From Lachnospiraceae bacterium (GTDB lineage: Bacteria > Bacillota > Clostridia > Lachnospirales > Lachnospiraceae): 64,000 nucleotides of DNA. Positions 27,172 to 36,360 of this stretch are shown here, piece after piece. Within the stretch, counting starts at the first letter, position 1. Each line of letters opens with the position of its first letter. Below the pieces are notes generated by a model. It was not told the origin of the DNA. It ran no database searches and was given only the letters and a program-made list of their open reading frames with translations. The stretch covers positions 99,989-163,988 of the forward strand of contig JAGATV010000041.1 of assembly GCA_017621075.1 (NCBI GenBank), in the 5' to 3' direction. Made by a program: the position numbers and the translations under genes.

Positions 27172-28026
27172 TTATTCACTCACATAATCCCGGTAGCTCT
27201 CCTTCAGAGTATAGGTCAGTCTCTCGTTCTCATCATAATACTTCTGCTGCTCATTTCCCTTTCGCCAGCCGGTGCGGACTTTCAGCCTCTGACAGTCAGC
27301 CTGCTCCTCCCAGCCTTTCTTTAGCTGTTCCATGGTCTTTTCCAACCGCAGGGTATTTTCACAATCCGTGGTAAGCTCTGCCGCAAAAGCAATATATTCC
27401 TCATCATTCAGTTCCAGTCGTTTGGCCGCCAGAAAAGCATCGTAATGGGACTGTCCGCCGTCTGCACGGTAAGCCTCCAGGAAGCATTCCGCCGCCTGTC
27501 CGTAAAGCATCATGCCGGCAAGCGCCACTCCCTTATTGTGGAGGATAGCAGCCCGCACGCCTGCCGCAGGAAGCGCCTTGCCTTCCCCTTCCATCTCCTG
27601 CCACTTTGCCAGGAGGGAATCATATCCTCTGACAGCCGATACATACTTTTTGCGTCCTGCCATATAATCGATCTGGCTCTTGCGCTTCTCAATACCGCTT
27701 AAGCCTGCTCCCGTCTTTAGCACCTGCTCGATATTTTTGACCACAGCCGGCTCATAAAGTCCCGTATATTCCAGGATCATGGCCACGAACATACTTAAGG
27801 ACCCCTGCCTGTGGATCATGGGATGAAGTTTCTTGGCCAGATCCTTCAGTCCACACTTGTTTCCGATCCAGTCTACCAGGGCGTCATTCATGAATCCGGC
27901 ATCCAGCAGGAAAGCATTCTCCTTGATGCAATAACACAATTCTTCCACACAATATACCGGCATTTCCAGACCCGCCACAAAAAAGGGGGTGTCGGAATAC
28001 TCACCTACACATATACTGACCCGCAT
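27172..28026 (-). CDS. Helical-repeat protein of the DUF5717 cluster
   Basis: 284 residues, mainly alpha-helical. The first half has hydrophobic segments with several Cys (CVEELCYCIKE). The second half has TPR-like helix pairs ([34 protein letters not shown]). No catalytic motif is visible. It would be a scaffold rather than an enzyme, which is inference. The gene is 16 bp after the DUF5716 gene, with GGGAGGCGG upstream. Confidence 0.7.
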   Translation of the reverse strand: MRVSICVGEYSDTPFFVAGLEMPVYCVEELCYCIKENAFLLDAGFMNDALVDWIGNKCGLKDLAKKLHPMIHRQGSLSMFVAMILEYTGLYEPAVVKNIEQVLKTGAGLSGIEKRKSQIDYMAGRKKYVSAVRGYDSLLAKWQEMEGEGKALPAAGVRAAILHNKGVALAGMMLYGQAAECFLEAYRADGGQSHYDAFLAAKRLELNDEEYIAFAAELTTDCENTLRLEKTMEQLKKGWEEQADCQRLKVRTGWRKGNEQQKYYDENERLTYTLKESYRDYVSE

Positions 28027-28042
28027 GTGTCCGCCTCCCTTG

Positions 28043-29287
28043 CTACAGTTCTATTTCTTGTTTCCAGATCCGGTGGGATGCCGGGCGGAATGCTCCAAGC
28101 CCCAGATCTTCTATCTCCACCAGGATATGGTTCTCATCACGCAGCCGCAGGTGGGCCCGCAGTCTGCTCAGTTCCCCCGGCAGCTCCTCCAGCACAACCT
28201 CTTCCACCTTGCTGTAGCCGCCCGTCAGGGCAGTGACCATTAGCTCTATTCTGTTCCCTCCCTGCAGATAGAAATCAAAAGTCTGTTCCGCCTCGAACCA
28301 GGTGGTTCCCGCATCCAGCAGGGCACAGTAGATCTCCTCTCCCTGGTGCATCAGCTTCATTCCCACATTGGCTTTTAATTTATCATCTCCCAAAAACACA
28401 TGGCTTTTGCCCGCTTCACTTTGCTTAAGCCTCTCCAGCATCCCGTAACAGGCGCCCTTGCTATACAGGTTGTTCCCCTGGAACACACGCCTGCCCCTGC
28501 ACAGATAGCGCAGAGATTCCTGCATCCAGTCCCCAGAGAATACATCCCCGATCAGATAGACGCCGGAAACATATCCTTCTGCACAGATCTCCTCACTCAA
28601 GGACAAAAGTTCGCTGTCCATCCGCTCCGTCTGACTGGTAAAAGCATAACTCTTTTCCTTGATATAGACCACCACCGGGTTGGTCCTGTAATTGCACTCC
28701 ATGGAATAGGACACGATCTCGGTGCCCAGGCTCTCTAACAGCACGGTCCTCGCCTTCCACAGTTCCGGCTCCTGCCGGAGCATATAATGATAAAAACTCT
28801 CCGTATGACTCTGAAAAAACACGTTGTCCGTCCTAAGCTTCAAACCCTCCACTGCCTTGCACAGCACATCCAGTATCCGGCCGTGCAACTTCCTGCAGGT
28901 GATCATCAGTGCGGATATCCTGTCAGGGGAGGACACCTGCGCCAGCATTCCCAGGCTTCTTTTTAAGAACAGGGTCAACAGGGACACCGGATCAAAGGCA
29001 TTGCCCTCTATCAGTACCGGCTCGCCGTCCACTGCCAGCCCCAGGAGATTTTGGATCAAAATACCCTGCCCGGTTTCTGCATAGCGGATGGCTTCCCTGC
29101 CGCAGAACCACTGGTTTACACCCTCTCTTTTGCAGAGCACGGTAGGGATATTAAAGTCCTCCACCCCCGCTACCATGGAAAGAGTCTCCACATTTTCACT
29201 GTCCGCCACACAGTAGCTGATCTGCGAATAGTCATCCTTCAGATCATAGCCAACAATCAGTTTTTCGTTATTAAGCAGTTTCAACAT
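28043..29287 (-). CDS. DUF5716-like protein with actin/Hsp70-type ATPase traits
   Basis: 414 residues. The N-terminal LIVGYDLKDDYSQISY resembles a phosphate-1 loop of the Hsp70/actin superfamily. Near 265-310 there is VYLIGDVFSGDWM, then a helix and SKGACYGML, which resembles the Hsp70 adenosine site and its following G/A-rich helix. ATP binding is therefore plausible but unproven, and the protein lacks a substrate-binding domain like DnaK. It pairs with the DUF5717 gene 12 bp upstream. AGGAAGGAG precedes the ATG. The system's role is unknown. Confidence 0.75.
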   Translation of the reverse strand: MLKLLNNEKLIVGYDLKDDYSQISYCVADSENVETLSMVAGVEDFNIPTVLCKREGVNQWFCGREAIRYAETGQGILIQNLLGLAVDGEPVLIEGNAFDPVSLLTLFLKRSLGMLAQVSSPDRISALMITCRKLHGRILDVLCKAVEGLKLRTDNVFFQSHTESFYHYMLRQEPELWKARTVLLESLGTEIVSYSMECNYRTNPVVVYIKEKSYAFTSQTERMDSELLSLSEEICAEGYVSGVYLIGDVFSGDWMQESLRYLCRGRRVFQGNNLYSKGACYGMLERLKQSEAGKSHVFLGDDKLKANVGMKLMHQGEEIYCALLDAGTTWFEAEQTFDFYLQGGNRIELMVTALTGGYSKVEEVVLEELPGELSRLRAHLRLRDENHILVEIEDLGLGAFRPASHRIWKQEIEL

Positions 29288-29299
29288 GCAAACTCCTTC

Positions 29300-32200
29300 C
29301 TACTGCAGTCTAAAAAGCTCTCCGTTCATATATTCCCTGCAGTAATATTCCTCCAGCATATTGTCCAGGGTATCATAATCCTGTAATGTCTTACTGATGA
29401 CAATATCATTGATCAGTCCGAATCTTCCGGTGCCGGATCCCCCTGTAATATCACTCTTTTGCAGATTGCCGCTCTCTGTCAGTTGTGACTCTCCCTCATA
29501 TTCCTCCATAATGTAATATTGCAGATTCTCTCCGAAGAAAAGTACAAACTCTTTGAAACATACTCCGCCGTACACATCTTTCATGTACTCAGAAGTGTAT
29601 TCCCCTGATTCCCCATTCTCCTGCACCACCACATAATGGATCCTGGCCCTGCCGCCGGGACGGGTGCGGTACTCTATGATGGTCTTGTCCTCCATCTCAC
29701 TGACGCGGCTGCAGATCCCCTGGTACGCCCGGAAGAAATTCATATATATTTTCTCCGCCAGCATCTCCTGTAAGAAAATACAGATCAGGGGTTCATCCTC
29801 TTTTGTCCTCTCCCCGGGATTCTCTGCATAATACTTCAAAAATGCCAGCTTACACACCTTGGGGATATCCCCGCTATTTTGATAAAAGCACTTTATGGCA
29901 TCAAACACACTTTCATCCTCGATCTTCTGCTTTACGAAATAGCCATAAGCACACTGGGACAGAAATGCCTCTTCGATTTTTTGACAGGATTCCCCGGAAA
30001 CATAACATCTGAAAATATCCATCTTCTCTGCCACAAAAGCTCCGGTGTAGAGCATCTGCAAAAGCATCCGCTCACAGATCTCAAAGCAGTCCAGCTCAAA
30101 GGAGACCGCAGCCTTCCAGATATCCCGCAGCTGCCTGGCAGGCCCCTGGCAGTACTTTAGCAGATACCTAAGCACACAACTGTCATACTTTCCCTTCTGG
30201 AAAATATACAGTGCTACCGCCATCCATACCGGGTCCTCCTCTTTTGGTTCCTCGCCCATGACATCATCAAAAAGCCTTAGCAGCACTTTGGGCTCCGCAA
30301 AATAAGGCGTGTACTCCATCACCCATTCACAGGCCTTCTTCTGCTTGTTGCGAATCACCAGATACCGCAGCACCATGCTGCGTTCCCCCGGTCCTAAATT
30401 TTCCGGATCGATTCCATCCAGATACTCATCCAGCGCCCTTCCGTCATCACCGTCATAATAGTATCGCAGGACCTTCATGGTACATTCCCGCCTGATTTCC
30501 GGAAGGATTTCTTCCGATGATGCCAGATACCGGTATCGTCCTACATTTTCCGGCGTAAGTCCCGCCCGGTCCTTCTCCCGATCCATCAGATACAGATCCA
30601 GACCCGGATTGTCCTGGACAAAAACTGCCGCCAGAGACGGATAATGTCCGGGCTGCATCAGCTTTTCCAGAGAATACTCCATGCTCTGTGCGAAACGGTT
30701 TCCATAGCCGTCCTCAAAGAGAATGACAGACTCCTCCCCATAAAGAGCAATCCATGCGCAGTTATCCTGAAGGGGATATTCTTCCGGCATCAGCCTCCCC
30801 GGCTGATACACCAATACTTTTTTCAGTCTGGAATCCTCCACACGGACCCAGTAGGCCATGGTGAGCCTTGTCAACGGTTCTGCTGTCTGGTCCGTCACCA
30901 TGGCATCGGTGAGCATCCCGCTATACAATGCCGCAAGGTGCTTATTGATGTGGCCTTTCTGTATCTGCTCAATGACAAAATGTTCGATCCTAAAACCATA
31001 ACTTTCATACATATCCGGAAACGCTTCCCGGTTCTCCCAAAGATAATGATACAGGTATGCCGTATGTTCATAATCCAGATTACACTGATAAGAAAAATAC
31101 ATCAGTGCCATTTTGGGTATCGGCTGCATGACCTCTAAATCCACGGACATCAGATAATACTCATAGAGATTGGTGATGCGCAAGTTGGCATCCACGCCTT
31201 TCTGATACCAGTCAAGCCATCTGGTCCCGGTTTTGCCTCCCTTGATCAGCAGGGCACAGATCTCCTGCAGGATACGCACATCAGGCTTATGCTCATACAG
31301 CTTCTTGAGAATACCAAAGAGCAGTCCGGAATATTCCTTCTTCCTGCCGCACAGATAAAGTACCTGCTCCACCACCTCATCGCTTAAGCTTTCATTTCTG
31401 GCGCCATAGTACAGCACTCTGAGCTCATACTCATCCAGCCTGCGCAGCAGCGGCGGATTGGTTCCAAGCAGATTCAAAGCCTCTATGTACAGTACCGGAC
31501 TGGTACAGCCGTATTTTGCCTGCTTCTCCAAAAATGCCCACTTTCCTGTGGCAGACCTGTTATACTCCTCCGACAGATACAGAAGCAGCCATGCCAGACG
31601 CCACTCCTCACGCCTTCTGCGGTAGAGCTGTTCCACCCTGGCTGCCGATTCCTTCTGATACTCCTCATCCGCATCGATCAGGGTGGTGAGGTATCTGTGA
31701 TAGGCATACAGCACATCCACATCCTCCCTGCTCTTTTCTATCAGTTCCCCGGCATGATCCAGAATCCAGCCGGCTTCATTGAAACGTTCCTCCGTAATCA
31801 GGACCTGCGCCTGAAACAGCCTGGCCTCAATGTCATTCTCATCCATGGCCACCAGACGGTCCACCAGCCTGCCTGTCTCCTTCAGCCAGCTTTCCCTGCT
31901 CATCTTCTTAAGTCGAAAACTCTCATAAGCCTTCATTAGCTGCACCGTAAGCTGCTTTCTGGAGCGCCTGGTCTTCTGTCCGGCATCCCCTTCACCAATC
32001 TGCACTTCTACCGAAACAGTCAGAGAGGTATAGGAATTGAACAGGAATATCTGACCGTAATTCCTGCCATGACGGCACCTTCCCGTATCTATGAACACGG
32101 GAAGTCTGCATACATTGCCCGTAAAATCCTCTTCACTCAAAAACTCCTTTTCCACAAAAAGGAACTCACCCTCACACTCCACATTCAAAGCCGTACATCC

Positions 32201-32875
32201 CCAGCCGTTTTTTACGATTCCCACCTGGGTCTCCGTCACCGCATCAGGACTGTCCGGAGACAGCATGGAAATCTTGATGGATTCCTCCTTCGTCAGATAT
32301 TCCACCTTCTGCTTCTTGTTGATGCAGATCAGGAATTCTTCCACATTCTGTTCATTTCCCACATTGGCAGAAAGGCCCCTGTAACAGTCCAGATACTGGG
32401 CATCACTTCCTGTAAAGATTTCCTGAAACTGTGGCAGATAGAACATTCTCACCGCCTCCTGCCAATTGCTTTTTGCAAGATTGGCAAAATGAAACAGGTT
32501 GCGGATACTGCCGATGGAGGATTCCATGGTGCTGTTTACCACAGTCACCGTAAAGGGAAGCAGATATTCCCCCTGGTTGCTGATAACATAAAAAGCTCCT
32601 TTCACCACATCGCCTTCCGCTGCATGTTCCCCATGGAAGCGGTATGCAATCTGCGCACTGCTTCCGGAAAACTCCGGCGTCAGGCACTCCATCCGAAGAT
32701 CCGAACTCACCACATAACCGTTGGTAAGCCGCCCCGGAACGGAGTTTATGGAAAAGGAGCCTTCATATAGATTTCCCTTCAAAAGGGTCAATTCAATTTT
32801 AGCGCATGAGAAATCAAGAGATCCGTTTTCATAATCAAAATGTCCTTCCAAAATCCGATTGATAATCTCCTGCAT
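29300..32875 (-). CDS. DUF5717-like giant protein
   Basis: 1191 residues, one of the longest genes in the window. It has an N-terminal beta-rich part (about 1-290), then a long alpha-helical repeat region like TPR or HEAT arrays (about 300-1000), and a beta-rich C-terminal part. There is no signal peptide, no transmembrane helix and no enzyme motif that I can see. The ATG at 32875 is preferred to a GTG five codons earlier. It opens the four-gene cluster and has a clear promoter. Its size and repeats suggest a scaffold that works with the adjacent actin/Hsp70-like protein. Confidence 0.8.
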   Translation of the reverse strand: MQEIINRILEGHFDYENGSLDFSCAKIELTLLKGNLYEGSFSINSVPGRLTNGYVVSSDLRMECLTPEFSGSSAQIAYRFHGEHAAEGDVVKGAFYVISNQGEYLLPFTVTVVNSTMESSIGSIRNLFHFANLAKSNWQEAVRMFYLPQFQEIFTGSDAQYLDCYRGLSANVGNEQNVEEFLICINKKQKVEYLTKEESIKISMLSPDSPDAVTETQVGIVKNGWGCTALNVECEGEFLFVEKEFLSEEDFTGNVCRLPVFIDTGRCRHGRNYGQIFLFNSYTSLTVSVEVQIGEGDAGQKTRRSRKQLTVQLMKAYESFRLKKMSRESWLKETGRLVDRLVAMDENDIEARLFQAQVLITEERFNEAGWILDHAGELIEKSREDVDVLYAYHRYLTTLIDADEEYQKESAARVEQLYRRRREEWRLAWLLLYLSEEYNRSATGKWAFLEKQAKYGCTSPVLYIEALNLLGTNPPLLRRLDEYELRVLYYGARNESLSDEVVEQVLYLCGRKKEYSGLLFGILKKLYEHKPDVRILQEICALLIKGGKTGTRWLDWYQKGVDANLRITNLYEYYLMSVDLEVMQPIPKMALMYFSYQCNLDYEHTAYLYHYLWENREAFPDMYESYGFRIEHFVIEQIQKGHINKHLAALYSGMLTDAMVTDQTAEPLTRLTMAYWVRVEDSRLKKVLVYQPGRLMPEEYPLQDNCAWIALYGEESVILFEDGYGNRFAQSMEYSLEKLMQPGHYPSLAAVFVQDNPGLDLYLMDREKDRAGLTPENVGRYRYLASSEEILPEIRRECTMKVLRYYYDGDDGRALDEYLDGIDPENLGPGERSMVLRYLVIRNKQKKACEWVMEYTPYFAEPKVLLRLFDDVMGEEPKEEDPVWMAVALYIFQKGKYDSCVLRYLLKYCQGPARQLRDIWKAAVSFELDCFEICERMLLQMLYTGAFVAEKMDIFRCYVSGESCQKIEEAFLSQCAYGYFVKQKIEDESVFDAIKCFYQNSGDIPKVCKLAFLKYYAENPGERTKEDEPLICIFLQEMLAEKIYMNFFRAYQGICSRVSEMEDKTIIEYRTRPGGRARIHYVVVQENGESGEYTSEYMKDVYGGVCFKEFVLFFGENLQYYIMEEYEGESQLTESGNLQKSDITGGSGTGRFGLINDIVISKTLQDYDTLDNMLEEYYCREYMNGELFRLQ

Positions 32876-32893
32876 CTTCCGCTCACCCACTTT

Positions 32894-32932
32894 TGTCCGA
32901 TATATAAATCAATTATAACAAATTATCGGACA
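32894..32932 (-). promoter_or_regulatory. Operator-like inverted repeat at the DUF5717 promoter
   Basis: TGTCCGATA (32894-32902) and TATCGGACA (32924-32932) are 9-bp perfect arms separated by 21 bp. The -10 box lies between them. Confidence 0.6.
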
Positions 32933-32940
32933 TAGGGCAA
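32912..32940 (-). promoter_or_regulatory. Promoter of the DUF5717 cluster
   Basis: On the minus strand TTGCCC (32935-32940), 17 bp, TATAAT (32912-32917), about 37 bp before the start codon. Confidence 0.65.
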
Positions 32941-32963
32941 ATGGTTTTCAGCTTCATTCTCTG

Positions 32964-33821
32964 TCAGTTCAGATTCAGTTTCTGACTGATGATATAGTGA
33001 GAAAGGAAATACAGGCCGGCACCTATGAGAAGTGTGATCAGGATCTGTACGTCATAAGTGTAGAACATCACCTCATTATAACCGGAGGCACTGTACGACT
33101 CCATTCTCATTGCCAGAATGCTGCCTATGGTCTGGGTGATCTGTGTAATGATACTGTTTGCGACCATTATGCCAAAATAGGCCAGAATCCCCATCATTCC
33201 TTTATGTTTCTTGGACAACTGACCAATGGTGAGTGCTCCGAAAAGTATACTCATCGATGCAAAAGGGCTCACCAGCACAGCGCACAGATACATAATCCCT
33301 CCATGAATGATCATCCCTTTCGTATCCGGTTCCAGAACCTCCAGTTCTGCGAACAGTTCCTTCATATCACCGAGCATTGTGGGATCCTCTGCCACTACCA
33401 TGGAGAACACCAACAGGAATATGGATATCGCCATTCCCACCTGCATGATAAAAGTCCACAGTGCACCCACCAGTACCTTACTGCCCAAGAGCTGATGCGG
33501 TGTCACAGGCAGCGTATGTGCCAGATATCCTTCATCGGTGTACATGCTCCTGTAGAAATTCACTCCAAGATAGATCATACTTCCGTACATAACACCGATC
33601 ACAACGATCACATACATGAAAATGCTGGTAATAAAAGTCATGGTCCAAAAAAATATTTCCGTCTCTGTCATATATCTGCCGCCGTCGCCAAAGATCAGAT
33701 TGCCCATAGGGCTTGCGAACATCAGCGCACCTGCCACAGAAAAGACAAACAGTACAGCCAGCAGAAGGCACTCCACCTTATAGACACGCTTCCATTCGTG
33801 TTGGAACAGCTTTCCTAACAT
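32964..33821 (-). CDS. ABC-2 type transporter permease
   Basis: 285 residues with six predicted transmembrane helices and the family's N-terminal FQHEWKRV. It overlaps the ATPase gene by 7 bp and follows a YtrA-type GntR gene. The set therefore forms a regulator-ATPase-permease operon, a layout known in Firmicutes for export or cell-envelope stress. The substrate is unknown. AGGGAGGTG lies upstream. Confidence 0.88.
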   Translation of the reverse strand: MLGKLFQHEWKRVYKVECLLLAVLFVFSVAGALMFASPMGNLIFGDGGRYMTETEIFFWTMTFITSIFMYVIVVIGVMYGSMIYLGVNFYRSMYTDEGYLAHTLPVTPHQLLGSKVLVGALWTFIMQVGMAISIFLLVFSMVVAEDPTMLGDMKELFAELEVLEPDTKGMIIHGGIMYLCAVLVSPFASMSILFGALTIGQLSKKHKGMMGILAYFGIMVANSIITQITQTIGSILAMRMESYSASGYNEVMFYTYDVQILITLLIGAGLYFLSHYIISQKLNLN

Positions 33822-34516
33822 GCGAACACCTCCCTGAAATAAGCATCTACAGACTTGCCCTTCTGCTCCCTGATATGATCCACGGAAGTATACAGCACCA
33901 GTTGACCGTAACGAAGAAAGATCACTTCATCCAGGACCTGTTCAATATCGCCGATCAGATGGGTAGAGATCAGTACAGTAGCTTCCGGATTGTAATTGTT
34001 GATGATCGTGCGCAGGATATAGTCCCTGGCAGCAGGGTCCACACCTGCAATAGGTTCATCCAGGATGTAAAGGTCCGCCTTGCGGCTCATTACCAGGATC
34101 AGCTGCACCTTCTCCTTGGTGCCCTTGGATAAGGTCTGCATCTTACGGTCAGGTTCGATATCCAGACTCTTTAACATCTCGAGAGCCTTGCTCCTGTCAA
34201 AATCCTCATAAAAATCACAGAAGAAATCCAAGACTTCCGAAATCTTCTGGTTGCCGGACAGATAAGTACGATCCGGCAGATAGGCCACATGGGCCTTGGT
34301 CTCCACGCCCACTTCGTTTCCGTTGATGCGGATGCTGCCGCTTGTCGGTGTCAAAAGGCCGTTCATCATTTTGATCAGTGTTGTCTTGCCACTGCCGTTA
34401 GGCCCCAGCAGCCCAATGATCCTTCCTTTCGGAAGATTCAGTGTAATATCATTGATCGCAATGCGTCCGGCTTCGTAAACCTTGGTAAGATTTACGATCT
34501 GTACCAAATCATTCAT
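33815..34516 (-). CDS. ABC transporter ATP-binding protein
   Basis: 233 residues from ATG 34516 (GAGGGGG upstream). Walker A GPNGSGKT (38-45), the signature LSKGTKEK and Walker B YILDEP are present. The LSKGT form of the signature is common in YtrB-like subunits. It overlaps the GntR stop by 8 bp and the permease start by 7 bp, so translation is coupled. The partner is the ABC-2 permease. Confidence 0.93.
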   Translation of the reverse strand: MNDLVQIVNLTKVYEAGRIAINDITLNLPKGRIIGLLGPNGSGKTTLIKMMNGLLTPTSGSIRINGNEVGVETKAHVAYLPDRTYLSGNQKISEVLDFFCDFYEDFDRSKALEMLKSLDIEPDRKMQTLSKGTKEKVQLILVMSRKADLYILDEPIAGVDPAARDYILRTIINNYNPEATVLISTHLIGDIEQVLDEVIFLRYGQLVLYTSVDHIREQKGKSVDAYFREVFAC

Positions 34517-34886
34517 TGTCTTTGTCCCCCTCAAATGATTGTGTCAGGAAGTCCAATGCTTCCTGCTTCGTAAAGCCCAGGCTTTTCATTTTGTCATAGA
34601 AATCTGCGGTATGCTCGTTTGCCAATTTCTGACGGATACCGCTTATCAGTTCTGCATCCTCCGTCACATTCCGCCCGTTGGTCCGCTGTGTGATGATCAG
34701 GCCGCTGCGCTCCAGTTCCGCAAAGGCTTTCTGCATCGTATTGGGATTCACCGCTGCTATGGCAGCCAGGTCCCGGACACTGGGAAGCTTCGCCCCCGGA
34801 GGGTATTCACCCGATACGATCTGCATCTGAATGCGTTCTATCAGTTGTGCATAGATAGGTCTGTCATTTTCCATTGTCCATGCCAT
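34509..34886 (-). CDS. GntR-family (YtrA-type) regulator
   Basis: 125 residues: a winged helix (about 8-75, with PSVRDLAAIAAVNPNTMQKA and LIITQRTNGRNV) and a short helical dimerization tail. This is the small YtrA subgroup that usually represses the adjacent ABC operon. I use ATG 34886, which has AAGGAAG upstream. An inverted repeat lies over its promoter, a likely autoregulatory site. Confidence 0.9.
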   Translation of the reverse strand: MAWTMENDRPIYAQLIERIQMQIVSGEYPPGAKLPSVRDLAAIAAVNPNTMQKAFAELERSGLIITQRTNGRNVTEDAELISGIRQKLANEHTADFYDKMKSLGFTKQEALDFLTQSFEGDKDNE

Positions 34887-34921
34887 ATACATCTTCCTTT
34901 CTGTGTCATCAACATAGTACA

Positions 34922-34950
34922 ATAATACATCACTATCATTTCCGCGTCAA
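34922..34950 (-). promoter_or_regulatory. Promoter of the GntR-ABC operon
   Basis: On the minus strand TTGACG (34945-34950), 17 bp, TATTAT (34922-34927). ATAGT and ACTAT arms, 13 bp apart, overlap the -10 box and could be the GntR operator. Confidence 0.7.
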
Positions 34951-35038
34951 TACATTTTATACATTTTTTCCATGCCAGACACATCCTTTCCCTTCCCGGC
35001 ATATACATACAGTAACGAAAAAAAGGAAAATCTATGCC

Positions 35039-36283
35039 ATGCCAGATCAAACCAATTATATGGGTTCTCTGAAAATCAGTGTCGTCTCCTCGTTAGGAAT
35101 GATCCCGGTAGAAAACGCCACTGTCTCTATCTCCTACACCGGGGACCCGGAAGCCCCCCTGCAGGTTGTGACCACGGACAGTTCCGGACAGACTCCCATA
35201 TTGGAACTTCCTGCTCCGCCGCTGTCCCTGTCCTTAGAGCCAGACCCGGATGCCCAGCCCTATTCCGAATACAATATTACCGTTACCGCCGAGGGCTATG
35301 AACCCGTGTTGGTATCCGGTTCCGAAATCTTTGCCAACGAGCTGGCTCTGCAGCCCATACGCATGAACCCACTGGCTGCTACGGAGGAGAACGAAAAGGT
35401 TGTGACGATTCCCGTCCACACTCTGTTTGGGGAATACCCGCCCAAGATACCTGAGGATGAGATCAAACCCATGGATGAGAGCGGAGAGATCGTCCTAAGC
35501 CGGGTGGTTGTTCCCGAATATGTCATCGTCCACGACGGAGTGCCCTCGGACCCCACGGCCCCAAATTACTGGGTCAGATATAAGGATTATATTAAGAACG
35601 TAGCTTCCTGTGAAATTTATTCCACCTGGCCGGAAAGTGCCATATATGCCAACATCCTGGTCATCATGTCCGTCACTTTAAACCGGGTGTACACGGAATG
35701 GTACCGGAACCAGGGCTATGATTTTACCATTACATCCTCCACCGCTTATGACCAGAAATGGGTGTACGGGCGCAATATCTTTGAGAACATCGACAGGATG
35801 GTGGACTCCGTGTTTGCCAACTATCTGTCCAGGCCCGGCGTGCGCCAGCCTATCTTTACTTCCTATTGTGACGGGCAGCGGGTGACCTGCGACGGCCTAA
35901 GCCAGTGGGGCTCCAAATATCTGGGGGACGAAGGGTATTCTGCCATTGAGATCATCCGGTATTTCTATGGAAATGATATGTATATCAATACCGCAGAGGT
36001 CATTTCCGGCGTCCCCTCCTCCTTTCCCGGCTATGACCTGTCCGTTGGCGCTGCAGGGGAAAAGGTCCGTCAGCTCCAGCTTCAGTTGAACCGCATCGCC
36101 CGCAACTACCCTGCCATCCCCACTGTCACGCCGGACGGCATTTACGGGCCTGCCACAGCGGAAGCGGTACGCGTCTTCCAGGGTATCTTCAACCTTCCCC
36201 GGACCGGAGTCACCGATTATCCCACCTGGTATGAAATCTCCGATATCTATGTCGGAGTCACCAGGATCGCGGAACCGGATTAG
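35039..36283 (+). CDS. SpoIID-like / peptidoglycan-binding domain protein
   Basis: 414 residues from ATG 35039 (AAAAGGA upstream). Three parts are visible. About 1-110 is a carboxypeptidase-regulatory-like beta domain (ENATVSISY, YEPVLVSGSE). About 160-320 resembles SpoIID-type spore proteins (GLSQWGSKYLGDEGYS and IIRYFYGNDM). The last 80 residues are a peptidoglycan-binding type 1 repeat (VRQLQLQLNRIA, DGIYGPATAEAVRVFQ). No signal peptide is seen, so it may act inside the developing spore; this is inference. It is divergent from the GntR operon. Confidence 0.75.
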   Translation: MPDQTNYMGSLKISVVSSLGMIPVENATVSISYTGDPEAPLQVVTTDSSGQTPILELPAPPLSLSLEPDPDAQPYSEYNITVTAEGYEPVLVSGSEIFANELALQPIRMNPLAATEENEKVVTIPVHTLFGEYPPKIPEDEIKPMDESGEIVLSRVVVPEYVIVHDGVPSDPTAPNYWVRYKDYIKNVASCEIYSTWPESAIYANILVIMSVTLNRVYTEWYRNQGYDFTITSSTAYDQKWVYGRNIFENIDRMVDSVFANYLSRPGVRQPIFTSYCDGQRVTCDGLSQWGSKYLGDEGYSAIEIIRYFYGNDMYINTAEVISGVPSSFPGYDLSVGAAGEKVRQLQLQLNRIARNYPAIPTVTPDGIYGPATAEAVRVFQGIFNLPRTGVTDYPTWYEISDIYVGVTRIAEPD

Positions 36284-36360
36284 CTTCGGACAGACAAATA
36301 ATGACCCTGCAGTATCTTCCTGTTCTGCAGGGCCATTGTTCTTTGTTTTATCTTGTCAGT

